Assembly (NCBI RefSeq): GCF_030582395.1
Contig: NZ_CP104381.1
Span: 186,001-250,000 of the forward strand
From: Ralstonia pickettii
GTDB lineage: Bacteria > Pseudomonadota > Gammaproteobacteria > Burkholderiales > Burkholderiaceae
Length of the DNA stretch: 64,000 bases
Reading direction: 5' to 3'
The translations under genes were made by a program, and so were the position numbers. Of this stretch, positions 1 through 7,132 are shown in pieces; the stretch's first letter is position 1, and each line of letters begins with the position of its first letter. Below the pieces are notes generated by a model that was not told the DNA's origin, searched no databases, and saw nothing but the letters and a program-made list of their open reading frames with translations.

Positions 1-183
1 AGAGAAGCTTGGGGAAATGGGACATGGCGTGTGCGCGGGGAGGGCAGGGAAGCGGCAAAACCAGCAAACCAGGCAGACCTAGATTGTAGGGTCTTCGGTA
101 CCGTGTTCGCGTCCTGAAACCGTTGCGCCTCCTTATCCGTTCGGCTGATGGCCCCATGCCACCAGCCCGCCTGCTCACGCCCG

Positions 184-1365
184 TTACATCGTTTCTGCGT
201 ACAGCTCGCGGCCGATCAGCATGCGGCGGATTTCCGACGTGCCGGCGCCGATTTCATACAGCTTGGCGTCGCGCCACAGGCGGCCGACCGGGAATTCGTT
301 GATGTAGCCGTTGCCGCCCAGGATCTGGATGGCTTCGCCGGCCATCCAGGTGGCCTTTTCGGCGGTGTAGAGGATCACGCCGGCGCAGTCCTTGCGCACC
401 TGGCGCACATGGTCGCGGCCCAGCGAGTCGAGGTTCTTGCCAACCGTGTAGAGGTACGCGCGGCACGCCTGCAGCGTGGTGTACATGTCGGCCATCTTGC
501 CCTGGATGAGCTGGAATTCGCCGATGCTCTGGCCGAACTGCTTGCGGTCGTGGATGTACGGCGTGACCACGTCCATGCACGCCTGCATGATGCCGATGGG
601 GCCGCCGGAGAGCACCGCGCGCTCGTAATCCAGACCGCTCATCAGCACCTTGGTGCCGCCGTTTTCCTGGCCGAGGATGTTCTCCACCGGCACTTCCACG
701 TTCTCGAACACCAGCTCGCCCGTGTGCGAGCCGCGCATGCCGAGCTTGTCGAGCTTTTGCGCCACCGAGAAACCCTTCATGCCTTTCTCGACGATGAACG
801 CCGTCATGCCGCGCGCGCCCAGTTCCGGCTCGGTCTTGGCGTAGACGACCAGCACGTCGCAGTCGGGGCCATTGGTGATCCACATCTTCGTGCCGTTGAG
901 CACGTAGCGGTCGCCTTTCAGCTCTGCGCGCAGCTTCATGCTGACGACGTCCGACCCGGCATTCGGCTCGCTCATCGCCAGCGCGCCCACCCATTCGCCC
1001 GACACCAGCTTGGGCAGGTACTTGGCCTTCTGGGCCGCCGTGCCATTGCGGTGGATCTGGTTCACGCACAGGTTCGAGTGCGCGCCATACGACAGGCCGA
1101 CCGACGCCGATGCGCGGCTGATTTCTTCCATGGCGATCATGTGCGCCAGGTAGCCCATGTTGGCGCCGCCGTATTCCTCCGCCACCGTGATGCCGAGCAC
1201 GCCCAGTTCACCCATCTTGCGCCATGCGTCCATCGGGAACTGGTCGGTGCGGTCGATTTCGCCGGCACGCGGTGCCAGCTCGCCCTGCGCCCAATCGCGC
1301 ACGGCCGAACGCAGCATCTCGATGTCTTCGCCCAAGTCGAATTTCAGGCCGGGCAGATCAATCAT
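184..1365 (-). CDS. ivd: Isovaleryl-CoA dehydrogenase (acyl-CoA dehydrogenase family)
   Basis: FAD enzyme that oxidises isovaleryl-CoA to 3-methylcrotonyl-CoA in leucine breakdown. The 393-residue length is normal for the family. Visible signatures are MSEPNAGSD (131-139, flavin and substrate binding) and the C-terminal ILGGNGY block. Glu248 in the sequence LDYER sits where isovaleryl-CoA dehydrogenases carry their catalytic base. The C-terminal site that holds Glu in medium-chain enzymes reads IGAGTSEIR here, which supports the isovaleryl rather than medium-chain assignment. The gene lies downstream of a LiuR-type regulator on the same strand. A sigma-70-like promoter with an operator inside it (1487-1514) precedes it. 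Other liu genes are not in the window; they could lie to the left. The ATG at 1365 has AAGGAG-like sequence just upstream. Confidence 0.95.
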   Translation of the reverse strand: MIDLPGLKFDLGEDIEMLRSAVRDWAQGELAPRAGEIDRTDQFPMDAWRKMGELGVLGITVAEEYGGANMGYLAHMIAMEEISRASASVGLSYGAHSNLCVNQIHRNGTAAQKAKYLPKLVSGEWVGALAMSEPNAGSDVVSMKLRAELKGDRYVLNGTKMWITNGPDCDVLVVYAKTEPELGARGMTAFIVEKGMKGFSVAQKLDKLGMRGSHTGELVFENVEVPVENILGQENGGTKVLMSGLDYERAVLSGGPIGIMQACMDVVTPYIHDRKQFGQSIGEFQLIQGKMADMYTTLQACRAYLYTVGKNLDSLGRDHVRQVRKDCAGVILYTAEKATWMAGEAIQILGGNGYINEFPVGRLWRDAKLYEIGAGTSEIRRMLIGRELYAETM

Positions 1366-1486
1366 GGTGGTCTCCTTGGGCGCGGTTCGAGCCGCGGGTG
1401 TCTCTAGTCAGTGGTCTGGCGCTGTGCGGTGCGCGTCGCTTATGGCGGGCGCCGCGGGGCCGGGAGGGTGCAGCAGGGTGTTGCGT

Positions 1487-1514
1487 ATTGTATTGACGTT
1501 TACGTAAACGTCAA
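1487..1514 (-). promoter_or_regulatory. Promoter of ivd
   Basis: Reading the minus strand, TTGACG (1514-1509) is followed after 16 bases by TACAAT (1492-1487), a close match to sigma-70 -35 and -10 boxes. The whole spacer is occupied by the LiuR-like palindrome described separately. A regulator bound inside the spacer is typical of MerR-family control. Transcription would start near 1480, leaving a leader of roughly 115 bases before the ivd ATG. Confidence 0.7.
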
Positions 1515-1515
1515 T
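1492..1515. promoter_or_regulatory. LiuR-type operator 1, perfect 24-bp palindrome
   Basis: ATTGACGTTTAC is followed directly by its exact reverse complement, giving a perfect 24-bp palindrome between liuR and ivd. It spans the spacer between the -35 and -10 boxes of the ivd promoter. A second copy with two changes lies upstream of liuR (2134-2157). TTACGTAA-type palindromes are the known kind of site for LiuR regulators of branched-chain amino acid catabolism, and the adjacent gene encodes such a regulator. Assignment to LiuR is inference from position and symmetry. Confidence 0.8.
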
Positions 1516-1542
1516 GACCGTCCATTACGTAGATTTGCGGAA

Positions 1543-2040
1543 TCAGGCGGCCTTGCGGCGCTTGGTCGGCTTGATCGTGCCGGCCTGCGCGTCTTCCAGC
1601 AGGCGTCGGCACTGGCGTTCGTGCTGGTCGATCTCGGCCAGTTGGGCGTTCAGATCCTCCAGTTGCTGCGTGAGTACTGCGCGATGCTGGGCCAGCGACG
1701 CCAGGAAGCGCTCCAGCTGCGGCACGGTATCGCGCGGCGACTCATACAGGTCCAGGATCTCCTTGATCTCGCCCAGCGAGAGGCCGAGCCGCTTGCCGCG
1801 CAGGGTCAGCTTCAGGCGTGTACGCTCGCCGGCCGAATACACCCGGCGACGCCCGCCCGGGCCCTGCCGATCCGGCGCCAGTAGGCCTTGGTCTTCGTAG
1901 AAGCGGATGGCGCGCGGCGTGATCTCGAACTCGCGTGCAAGGTCGGTGATGGTGAAGCTTGCGTCGGCAAGCGCACCGGCATCGCCCGATTCAAGATCGG
2001 CGGCAAGCGCGGCGGCGGCAGACGGAGTGGAGGCAGACAT
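1543..2040 (-). CDS. liuR: MerR-family transcriptional regulator, LiuR type
   Basis: DNA-binding regulator of branched-chain amino acid (leucine/isovalerate) catabolism. It has 165 residues from the chosen ATG at 2040. The MerR winged helix runs from about residue 29 to 70 (ITDLAREFEI, then AIRFYEDQGLL). A long dimerisation coiled coil (about 100-150) follows, and the tail is basic (KPTKRRKAA). There are no metal-binding cysteines like those in MerR or CueR. An in-frame start exists at 2172, but it would run through the second operator copy, so 2040 is preferred. The gene is upstream of ivd on the same strand, with an operator copy on each side of it, which points to control of ivd and of itself. 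Confidence 0.9.
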   Translation of the reverse strand: MSASTPSAAAALAADLESGDAGALADASFTITDLAREFEITPRAIRFYEDQGLLAPDRQGPGGRRRVYSAGERTRLKLTLRGKRLGLSLGEIKEILDLYESPRDTVPQLERFLASLAQHRAVLTQQLEDLNAQLAEIDQHERQCRRLLEDAQAGTIKPTKRRKAA

Positions 2041-2133
2041 ACGGCGGGAACGGAGTAACGACAGAGGTGTGATGACACATGCACGCCGGGCAGCGACATT
2101 AAGTTTTCGCTTAAGATGGATGACCGGCGGCGA

Positions 2134-2157
2134 ATTGACGTTTACGTTAGCGTCAAT
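2134..2157. promoter_or_regulatory. LiuR-type operator 2, between liuR and the MBL-fold gene
   Basis: This 24-bp site matches operator 1 at 22 of 24 positions, with two changes in the right half (TTAGCG in place of TAAACG). It lies 94 bp before liuR on the minus strand and 67 bp before the MBL-fold gene on the plus strand. It could therefore act on both divergent genes. No clear -10 box is placed at the spacing seen at operator 1, so the promoter it overlaps is not resolved. Confidence 0.7.
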
Positions 2158-2224
2158 GCCGCCAAACCGCAATCGCAGAGACCGCCCCGAAGCAGCTCAA
2201 GGCGGCGACCGAGACCCCATCCAC

Positions 2225-3304
2225 ATGAACGCGCTCGAACACCAACTCGACTATCCCTTTGGCGACACGCTGCCCGAAGGCGGCACGCGGTTTGAAGTCG
2301 CCCCTGGCGTCTACTGGCTGCGCATGCCGCTGCCGTTTGCGCTCGATCACATCAACCTCTGGCTGCTGCGCGATCGCCAGGATGGGCAGGACGGCTGGAC
2401 GATCATCGATTGCGGCATCAACCACGAAGCGATTCGCGGGTACTGGGAAACGATCTTCGCGAACCACCTCGACGGCCTGCCTGTGCTGCGCGTGCTGGTC
2501 ACGCACTGCCATCCGGACCACGTGGGCCTCTCGAGCTGGCTGTGCGAAGGCGGCGACGAGAAACGCTGGAACGTGCGCCTGTGGATGAGTCTGGGCGACT
2601 ACGCCTTCGCGCGCATGCTGGTGGGCGGCACGGGCGCGTCAAATGCCGGCGGCGAATTTGCTGCGCGCCATTTCGAGCGCCACGGTTTGACCGACCCGGC
2701 CTCCATCGAAGGCATCCGTAACCGCAAGGATTACTACAGCACGCTCGTGCCGGGCGTGCCCAGCCAGTACCGTCGCCTGATGGACGGCAATGTCGTCCCC
2801 ATCGGCGAGCACAAGTGGCGTGTCATCACCGGTTTCGGCCACGCGCCCGAGCACGTCGCGCTCTACAGCGAAGATGCCAACGTGCTGATTTCCGGCGACA
2901 TGGTCCTGCCGCGCATTTCCACCAACGTCAGCGTGTTCGATCTGGAACCCGAAGCGGATTCGCTCACGCTATATCTGGATTCGCTCGGCAAATACGAGCC
3001 GCTGCCGGCGGATGTGCTGATTCTGCCGTCGCACGGGCGGCCGTTCCGGGGGCTGCATACGCGCATTCGGCAACTGCGCGATCACCATGCGGATCGCCTG
3101 GCCGAAACGTTGGCCGCGTGCAAGGCCGCGCCGCAATCGGCACGCGACATCGTCAACGTCATCTTCAAACGCCAGTTCGATGTCCACCAGATGACCTTCG
3201 CGATGGGCGAGGCGCTTGCTCACCTGCATGCGCTGTGGCATCAAGGCGAACTGGTGCGCGAAACCGGCGCGGACGGTATCGTTCGATTCCAGGCCGCTGC
3301 ATAA
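2225..3304 (+). CDS. MBL-fold metallo-hydrolase (LACTB2-like)
   Basis: Predicted binuclear zinc hydrolase of 359 residues. The core motif reads THCHPDHVG, giving His94, His96, Asp98 and His99. A second block, ISGDMVLP, supplies the bridging aspartate and LPSHGRPF the last histidine. The C-terminal 80 or so residues look like the winged-helix extension of LACTB2-like MBL proteins. The ATG at 2225 is chosen because upstream in-frame starts run antisense through liuR. The substrate is unknown. Its position across a LiuR-like operator from liuR suggests a link to acyl-CoA or branched-chain catabolism, possibly thioester or ester hydrolysis, but that is inference. The next gene, a small monooxygenase-like protein, follows 33 bp downstream and probably shares its transcript. 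Confidence 0.88.
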   Translation: MNALEHQLDYPFGDTLPEGGTRFEVAPGVYWLRMPLPFALDHINLWLLRDRQDGQDGWTIIDCGINHEAIRGYWETIFANHLDGLPVLRVLVTHCHPDHVGLSSWLCEGGDEKRWNVRLWMSLGDYAFARMLVGGTGASNAGGEFAARHFERHGLTDPASIEGIRNRKDYYSTLVPGVPSQYRRLMDGNVVPIGEHKWRVITGFGHAPEHVALYSEDANVLISGDMVLPRISTNVSVFDLEPEADSLTLYLDSLGKYEPLPADVLILPSHGRPFRGLHTRIRQLRDHHADRLAETLAACKAAPQSARDIVNVIFKRQFDVHQMTFAMGEALAHLHALWHQGELVRETGADGIVRFQAAA

Positions 3305-3337
3305 CCACACAACCCGTGCTTTCCACCGGAGCCGACC

Positions 3338-3724
3338 ATGGCTGACCAGCATGACGTTCTCGACGACAGTGCCGTCGTCCTGCCGTTTCCCGCGCAAACG
3401 CCGACTGCGCCGTATTACGCGGTGATTTTTTCCTCCACGCGCACCGACGGCGACAACGGCTACGGCGCCATGGCCGACCGCATGGTGGAGTTGGGCCGCA
3501 GTATGCCGGGGTTTCTCGGCATCGAATCCGTACGCGATGAGCTGGCCGGCGATCAGGGGCGGCCGGGTATCACCGTGTCGTATTGGTCGTCGCTGGAGGC
3601 CATTCGCGAATGGAAGAACCAGAGCGACCACCTTGCCGCCCAGAAGCTGGGGCGTGAGCAGTGGTATGCGTCGTACCACCTGCGCATTGCCAAGGTGGAG
3701 TACGACTATGGGTTCGAGCGATAA
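3338..3724 (+). CDS. Antibiotic biosynthesis monooxygenase (ABM) domain protein
   Basis: A 128-residue protein with one ABM-type ferredoxin-like domain starting near residue 26 (YYAVIFSSTR) and ending near VEYDYGFER. The SMPGFLGIES segment and the VSYWSS block with EWKNQSDH are typical of small ABM and heme-degrading-like dimers. Such proteins act as cofactor-free oxygenases or heme-interacting proteins; the substrate here cannot be read from sequence. The start at 3338 follows a GGAG-like site. The gene follows the MBL-fold gene by 33 bp and ends just before a strong hairpin terminator, so the pair looks like a two-gene operon. Confidence 0.85.
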   Translation: MADQHDVLDDSAVVLPFPAQTPTAPYYAVIFSSTRTDGDNGYGAMADRMVELGRSMPGFLGIESVRDELAGDQGRPGITVSYWSSLEAIREWKNQSDHLAAQKLGREQWYASYHLRIAKVEYDYGFER

Positions 3725-3746
3725 CGTATCGCTGCGGCCAACAAGA

Positions 3747-3771
3747 AACCCGCCAACCGGCGGGTTTTTTT
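3747..3771 (+). terminator. Rho-independent terminator after the ABM gene
   Basis: An 8-bp stem (AACCCGCC pairing with GGCGGGTT) with a 4-base loop is followed by a run of T. It sits between convergent genes and has a T-rich flank on the other strand too, so it may serve both. Confidence 0.85.
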
Positions 3772-3789
3772 CGGCCTGAAGATTTGGCC

Positions 3790-4635
3790 CTAACGCAGCG
3801 TCTTCGCAAATTGCCCCAGATACCGCACGCCATCAATCGCGCGGCTGCCGTACCACGACACCATTTCGCCATCCACGAGGTAGACCGGCTTGCCGATCTG
3901 TTTTTCCAGCGCATCGACGTGCTCTTCGGTAAAGCTGTAAGGCTCGGTGGAGAGCAGCACGCAGTCGATGTTGCGCACGACATCATCGCTCCAGCGGAAC
4001 GTCGGGTAGCGCGTGTCCGGACGGTTGGGGCGGGCACAATCGCCGCTCTTGTCGGTGCCGCATTCCACGGGCGCAGGGTCGTCCGGCCACGTATGGCAAT
4101 TCACGAGCTTGAGCATGCGCGAGATGTACGTGTCGCGCGACACCGTCATCCACGGGTCTTGCCAGATGGCGTACAGCACGCGGTGCGGCAGGAAGTGGCG
4201 GCCGCGTAGCGCTTCCAGCTCTTGCGTCAGCGCATCCGATAACTTCTGCGCCTGCGCCTCGCGGCGGAAGATGCCGCCCAGCAGCTGGTACAGCGCGAGA
4301 TTGTCTTCCGGCGCGCAAGGATGCGTGACGATGATGTGCGGGATGAACTCGCGCAGCTTGTCGACGGTCGGGCGCGTGTTCTCGTCAATGTTCACGATGA
4401 CGTGCGTGGGCGCCAGCTCCCGCAACTTGTCGAGTTTGACGGTCTTGGTGCCACCGACCTTCGGTACGTTGCGCACCGCTTCGCGCGGGTGGATGCAGAA
4501 GCCGGTGCGGGCGACGAGCTGATCGCCCAGGTCGAGCGAGAACAGCAGATCGGTTATCGAAGGGACCAGGCTGGCGATGCGCGGTGTGGTGTCGACAGGG
4601 GCGTGGGCGAGCCCAGCCGCATCGGTGTAAGTCAT
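3790..4635 (-). CDS. BtuF/FhuD-like helical-backbone metal receptor protein
   Basis: A 281-residue protein of the periplasmic-binding-protein superfamily that includes BtuF. The fold markers are RIASLVPSITDLLFSLDLG near the N-terminus, TGFCIHP and VGGTKTVKLDKL, then LVDGEMVSWYGSR near the end. No signal peptide or lipobox is visible, so it probably stays in the cytoplasm, unlike true ABC-transporter binding proteins. No permease or ATPase gene is adjacent. Its ATG overlaps the stop of the upstream SDR gene by 4 bp (ATGA), a sign of translational coupling. Possible ligands are corrinoids or metal chelates; none can be assigned. Confidence 0.82.
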   Translation of the reverse strand: MTYTDAAGLAHAPVDTTPRIASLVPSITDLLFSLDLGDQLVARTGFCIHPREAVRNVPKVGGTKTVKLDKLRELAPTHVIVNIDENTRPTVDKLREFIPHIIVTHPCAPEDNLALYQLLGGIFRREAQAQKLSDALTQELEALRGRHFLPHRVLYAIWQDPWMTVSRDTYISRMLKLVNCHTWPDDPAPVECGTDKSGDCARPNRPDTRYPTFRWSDDVVRNIDCVLLSTEPYSFTEEHVDALEKQIGKPVYLVDGEMVSWYGSRAIDGVRYLGQFAKTLR

Positions 4636-5432
4636 GACGAAATCTCGGGGTTGCGGGGTTTGCGCCCGGCGCGCGCAAACGCAAAGTCATACAGCGAGCG
4701 CGGCAGCACGTGCAGCAGCTTGGCGACGATGCCCATCGGCCATGGCAGCACCGTGAATCGCACGCCGCGATGGATCGCATTCACGGCTTTCAGCGCGAAG
4801 CGGTCCACCGGCATCAGGAAGGGCATCGGATACGGATTGTGTTCGGTCATCGGCGTGCGGATGTAGCCGGGGGCGATCGTCACCACGCGCAGCCCAAGCG
4901 GGCCGAATTCCACGCGCAGGCTTTCCATCAGCTTGATCACCGCCGACTTGGAGGCGCTGTACGCCGCCGCACCCGGCAGCCCGCGCACGCCCGCCACGCT
5001 GGCAATGCCGACCAGCGTGCCGCCGGGCTGCCCAGGCTTGGCGCGCGCCAGCATCGGCCCGACAAACGGCTGGAACGTGTTGAGCACGCCCATCCAGTTG
5101 GTGTCCATCACGACAGCAAAGGCTTTCAGGTCGCCGGGTTCGCGCAAGTCCGTGCCGACCGAGATGCCGGCGTTGGCGATCACCACATCGGGCAGCCCGG
5201 CCGTGGCGATAAAGGCGTTGGCCGCGTCGCGCATTGAATCGGCGCTGCGCACGTCGGCGGCGTAGCAGTGGCAGCGGCTCTGGAGGGCGGCTGGCAGGGT
5301 CTGCACAAACGCTTGGAGCGCGTCGACACGCCGTGCGACCAGCCCGATCGTTGCGCCCTGCGCTGCGTACTGGCGAGCCAAGGCTTGGCCGATGCCGCTA
5401 GAAGCGCCGGTGATGAAGACGATCTCGCTCAT
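4632..5432 (-). CDS. Short-chain dehydrogenase/reductase
   Basis: NAD(P)-dependent oxidoreductase of 266 residues with a Rossmann fold. TGASSGIG near residues 7-14 binds the cofactor, VIANAGIS is the structural NAG motif, and YSASK supplies the catalytic Tyr and Lys, with a serine upstream in GIASVAG. The C-terminal 40 residues contain a hydrophobic and basic segment (LLHVLPRSLYDFAFARAGRK) that may touch the membrane. The ATG at 5432 is preferred over an in-frame start at 5471, because the conserved SDR N-terminus begins there and an AGGA-type site lies upstream. It is coupled to the BtuF-like gene by a 4-bp overlap. The substrate is not known. Confidence 0.88.
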   Translation of the reverse strand: MSEIVFITGASSGIGQALARQYAAQGATIGLVARRVDALQAFVQTLPAALQSRCHCYAADVRSADSMRDAANAFIATAGLPDVVIANAGISVGTDLREPGDLKAFAVVMDTNWMGVLNTFQPFVGPMLARAKPGQPGGTLVGIASVAGVRGLPGAAAYSASKSAVIKLMESLRVEFGPLGLRVVTIAPGYIRTPMTEHNPYPMPFLMPVDRFALKAVNAIHRGVRFTVLPWPMGIVAKLLHVLPRSLYDFAFARAGRKPRNPEISS

Positions 5433-5469
5433 GTCGATGTCCTGGTAGGTGTGAAGAAGGCCGACGCAC

Positions 5470-5496
5470 AAAAAACGCCCGCACAGGGGCGGGCGT
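5470..5496 (-). terminator. Terminator downstream of dsbA
   Basis: On the minus strand ACGCCCGC pairs with GCGGGCGT around a 6-base loop and is followed by six T. It separates dsbA from the SDR gene. Confidence 0.85.
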
Positions 5497-5544
5497 CGAT
5501 GGCGGTGTCACGCCCGGGCGAATGCCCGGAAACGCGTCAATCCG

Positions 5545-6201
5545 TCACATCTTGCGGTTGCGCACCTGGTCGACGAGGTAGTCGAGCGTCTGGGCAGCGC
5601 CCACGTTGCTGCCGGCATCTGCCGGCGACGTGGTGTATTTACCCTGCACAACGACGGTCGGCACGCCTTCGATCTTGTACTGATCGGCCAGTTGCGCGGC
5701 GCGTTTGGTATTGGCGTTCACACTGAACGAGTTGTAGGTGTCGCGGAACTGCTTCTCGTCGACGCCGTTTGCAGCCATGAACTTGGCGATGTCATCGAGT
5801 TCGGACATCGAACGGTAGTTCTTGTGCAGTTGGTCGAACACGCGGTCATGCAGCGTCTTGCCGCTTGCGTCCTTGGCGTCGAGCTTGCCCAGCGCTTCCA
5901 GCGTGTAATAGATGCGGGTATGCGGCTCCAGCTTGGCATTGAAGGCGACCGGCACGCGCTTGATCACCACGTCCTTGCCTTGCTTGGCGACCCACGCCGT
6001 CCAGGTGTTTTCAAAGTCGTAGCAGTGCGGGCAGCCGTACCAGAAGAACTCCGTCACTTCGATCTTGCCTGCGGGCACGGGCTGCGGCGTTTGCAGCACT
6101 TTGTATTCCTTACCGGCGGTGGGCGCGGCGTTGGCCGGCGCGGTCATCAGGAAGCCGGCGCCGGTGGCGAGGGCAATCAGGAAAGCAGCGAGTTTTTTCA
6201 T
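5545..6201 (-). CDS. dsbA: Thiol:disulfide interchange protein DsbA
   Basis: Periplasmic oxidase that introduces disulfide bonds into exported proteins. It has 218 residues with a Sec signal peptide (basic MKK, hydrophobic core, cleavage near ANA-AP at residue 26). The thioredoxin active site is Cys57-Pro-His-Cys60, inside WYGCPHCYDF, exactly the DsbA type. The cis-proline loop reads EGVPTVVV. The helical insert between the two halves is present, so the length is full. It is reoxidised by DsbB, which is not in the window. It is followed by its own terminator and preceded by an FtsN-like SPOR gene on the same strand 160 bp away. Confidence 0.95.
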   Translation of the reverse strand: MKKLAAFLIALATGAGFLMTAPANAAPTAGKEYKVLQTPQPVPAGKIEVTEFFWYGCPHCYDFENTWTAWVAKQGKDVVIKRVPVAFNAKLEPHTRIYYTLEALGKLDAKDASGKTLHDRVFDQLHKNYRSMSELDDIAKFMAANGVDEKQFRDTYNSFSVNANTKRAAQLADQYKIEGVPTVVVQGKYTTSPADAGSNVGAAQTLDYLVDQVRNRKM

Positions 6202-6361
6202 GGTGAATGGACGACGAATTAGACGACGAACTGGACGAAGCAGCGGAAAAACCAGCGAAATCCAGTGCAGAACCGACAGATGCCGCTGTCAGCGTAACTG
6301 AGACTCAGGTTTCTGACCGATCACAGCCTGCCGGGTTCACAGCAGGCTGCACGACTTGACG

Positions 6362-7072
6362 TTACTGGCGAGCGAAGCGGATGACCGACGATTCCACGCC
6401 CGTCGACTGCAGGCGGCTGCGTACGGCGGTCATCTCATCCAGCGAATTGAACGGCCCCAGGCGCACGCGGTACATGGTGGTGCCGTTCACCTCGCGCTGC
6501 GTCACCTTGGCTTCAAAGCCCTGCATGGCCAGATTGCCCTTTTGGCGCTCGGCGTCTTCAGACGATTTGTAAGCGCCCACTTGCAAGAAATAGCCTGTCT
6601 TGGCGGCATCCTGGCGAGCGATCTCTGCGATCGGGTCCGTGACCGGCTTTTCGTTGGAAGCCGTGACCGGCGGCTTGGGCGGTTTGGCGATCGGTGCGCT
6701 CGCCGTTTGCGGCGCCGAGCCCGGCTGCGCGGGGTGGATGGTGATTCCGGGCGGCGGATTATTCTGATCAGCGGGCTGATCGACCGGCTTGGCCGGCACG
6801 CGGCTCCACAGCGGTGCATTGGGGTCAGCGGCCTGCGGCGCGCTGGCCTGCGGCGCGGGTTGTACCGGGGTCGGCAGCGTGTTGACCACGTTGCCCGCTT
6901 CGCTCGGCTTGGGCTGCGCGCCGCCACGCGATACGAAGGGCACCGGGGCCTTGGTGATGTACACCGCCACCACCACGGCGATCGCCAAACCGACGATCAA
7001 GCCCAACACCAGACCCAGAAACGTGCCGCCCCGTTGCGAGCGGGCACGGGAAGATTGCGTATTGCGTGCCAT
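6362..7072 (-). CDS. SPOR-domain cell-division-type membrane protein (FtsN-like)
   Basis: A 236-residue bitopic inner-membrane protein. A basic cytoplasmic tail (residues 1-15) is followed by one membrane helix (about 17-40, GLVLGLIVGLAIAVVVAVYI). Next comes a Pro/Ala-rich periplasmic linker and a C-terminal SPOR domain (about 155-236), with the repeat pattern YFLQVGAYKSSEDAERQKGNL and YRVRLGPFNSLDEM. SPOR domains bind denuded peptidoglycan at the septum, and FtsN has this architecture. It lies directly downstream of argS, the usual place for this gene in beta-proteobacteria. A TATAAT box (7101-7096, minus) suggests it can also be transcribed alone. Confidence 0.9.
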   Translation of the reverse strand: MARNTQSSRARSQRGGTFLGLVLGLIVGLAIAVVVAVYITKAPVPFVSRGGAQPKPSEAGNVVNTLPTPVQPAPQASAPQAADPNAPLWSRVPAKPVDQPADQNNPPPGITIHPAQPGSAPQTASAPIAKPPKPPVTASNEKPVTDPIAEIARQDAAKTGYFLQVGAYKSSEDAERQKGNLAMQGFEAKVTQREVNGTTMYRVRLGPFNSLDEMTAVRSRLQSTGVESSVIRFARQ

Positions 7073-7095
7073 GTCGATCCTTCTAGAAGCGCCCG

Positions 7096-7101
7096 ATTAT
7101 A
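7096..7101 (-). promoter_or_regulatory. Candidate -10 box of the SPOR gene
   Basis: TATAAT on the minus strand, 24 bp before the SPOR start codon and after the argS stop. No good -35 hexamer sits 16-18 bases upstream, so this is only a weak promoter call. Confidence 0.3.
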
Positions 7102-7132
7102 AGAGCGCCGTGTGATGCCCGATCGCGGGCAT

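Noticed and set aside
1..25. Possible N-terminus MSHFPKLL of a minus-strand gene at the left edge, with TACAAT at 88-83
   Set aside because: Only eight codons are visible, there is no ribosome site and the -35 hexamer is poor.
148..1407. Long plus-strand ORF opposite ivd
   Set aside because: It is the antisense shadow of a clear enzyme gene, with His/Ala/Arg-rich composition typical of the reverse frame of high-GC coding sequence.
2098..2115. TTAAG-TTTTCG-CTTAA inverted repeat upstream of liuR
   Set aside because: Short, with no T run and no second copy; probably chance in an AT-rich promoter patch.
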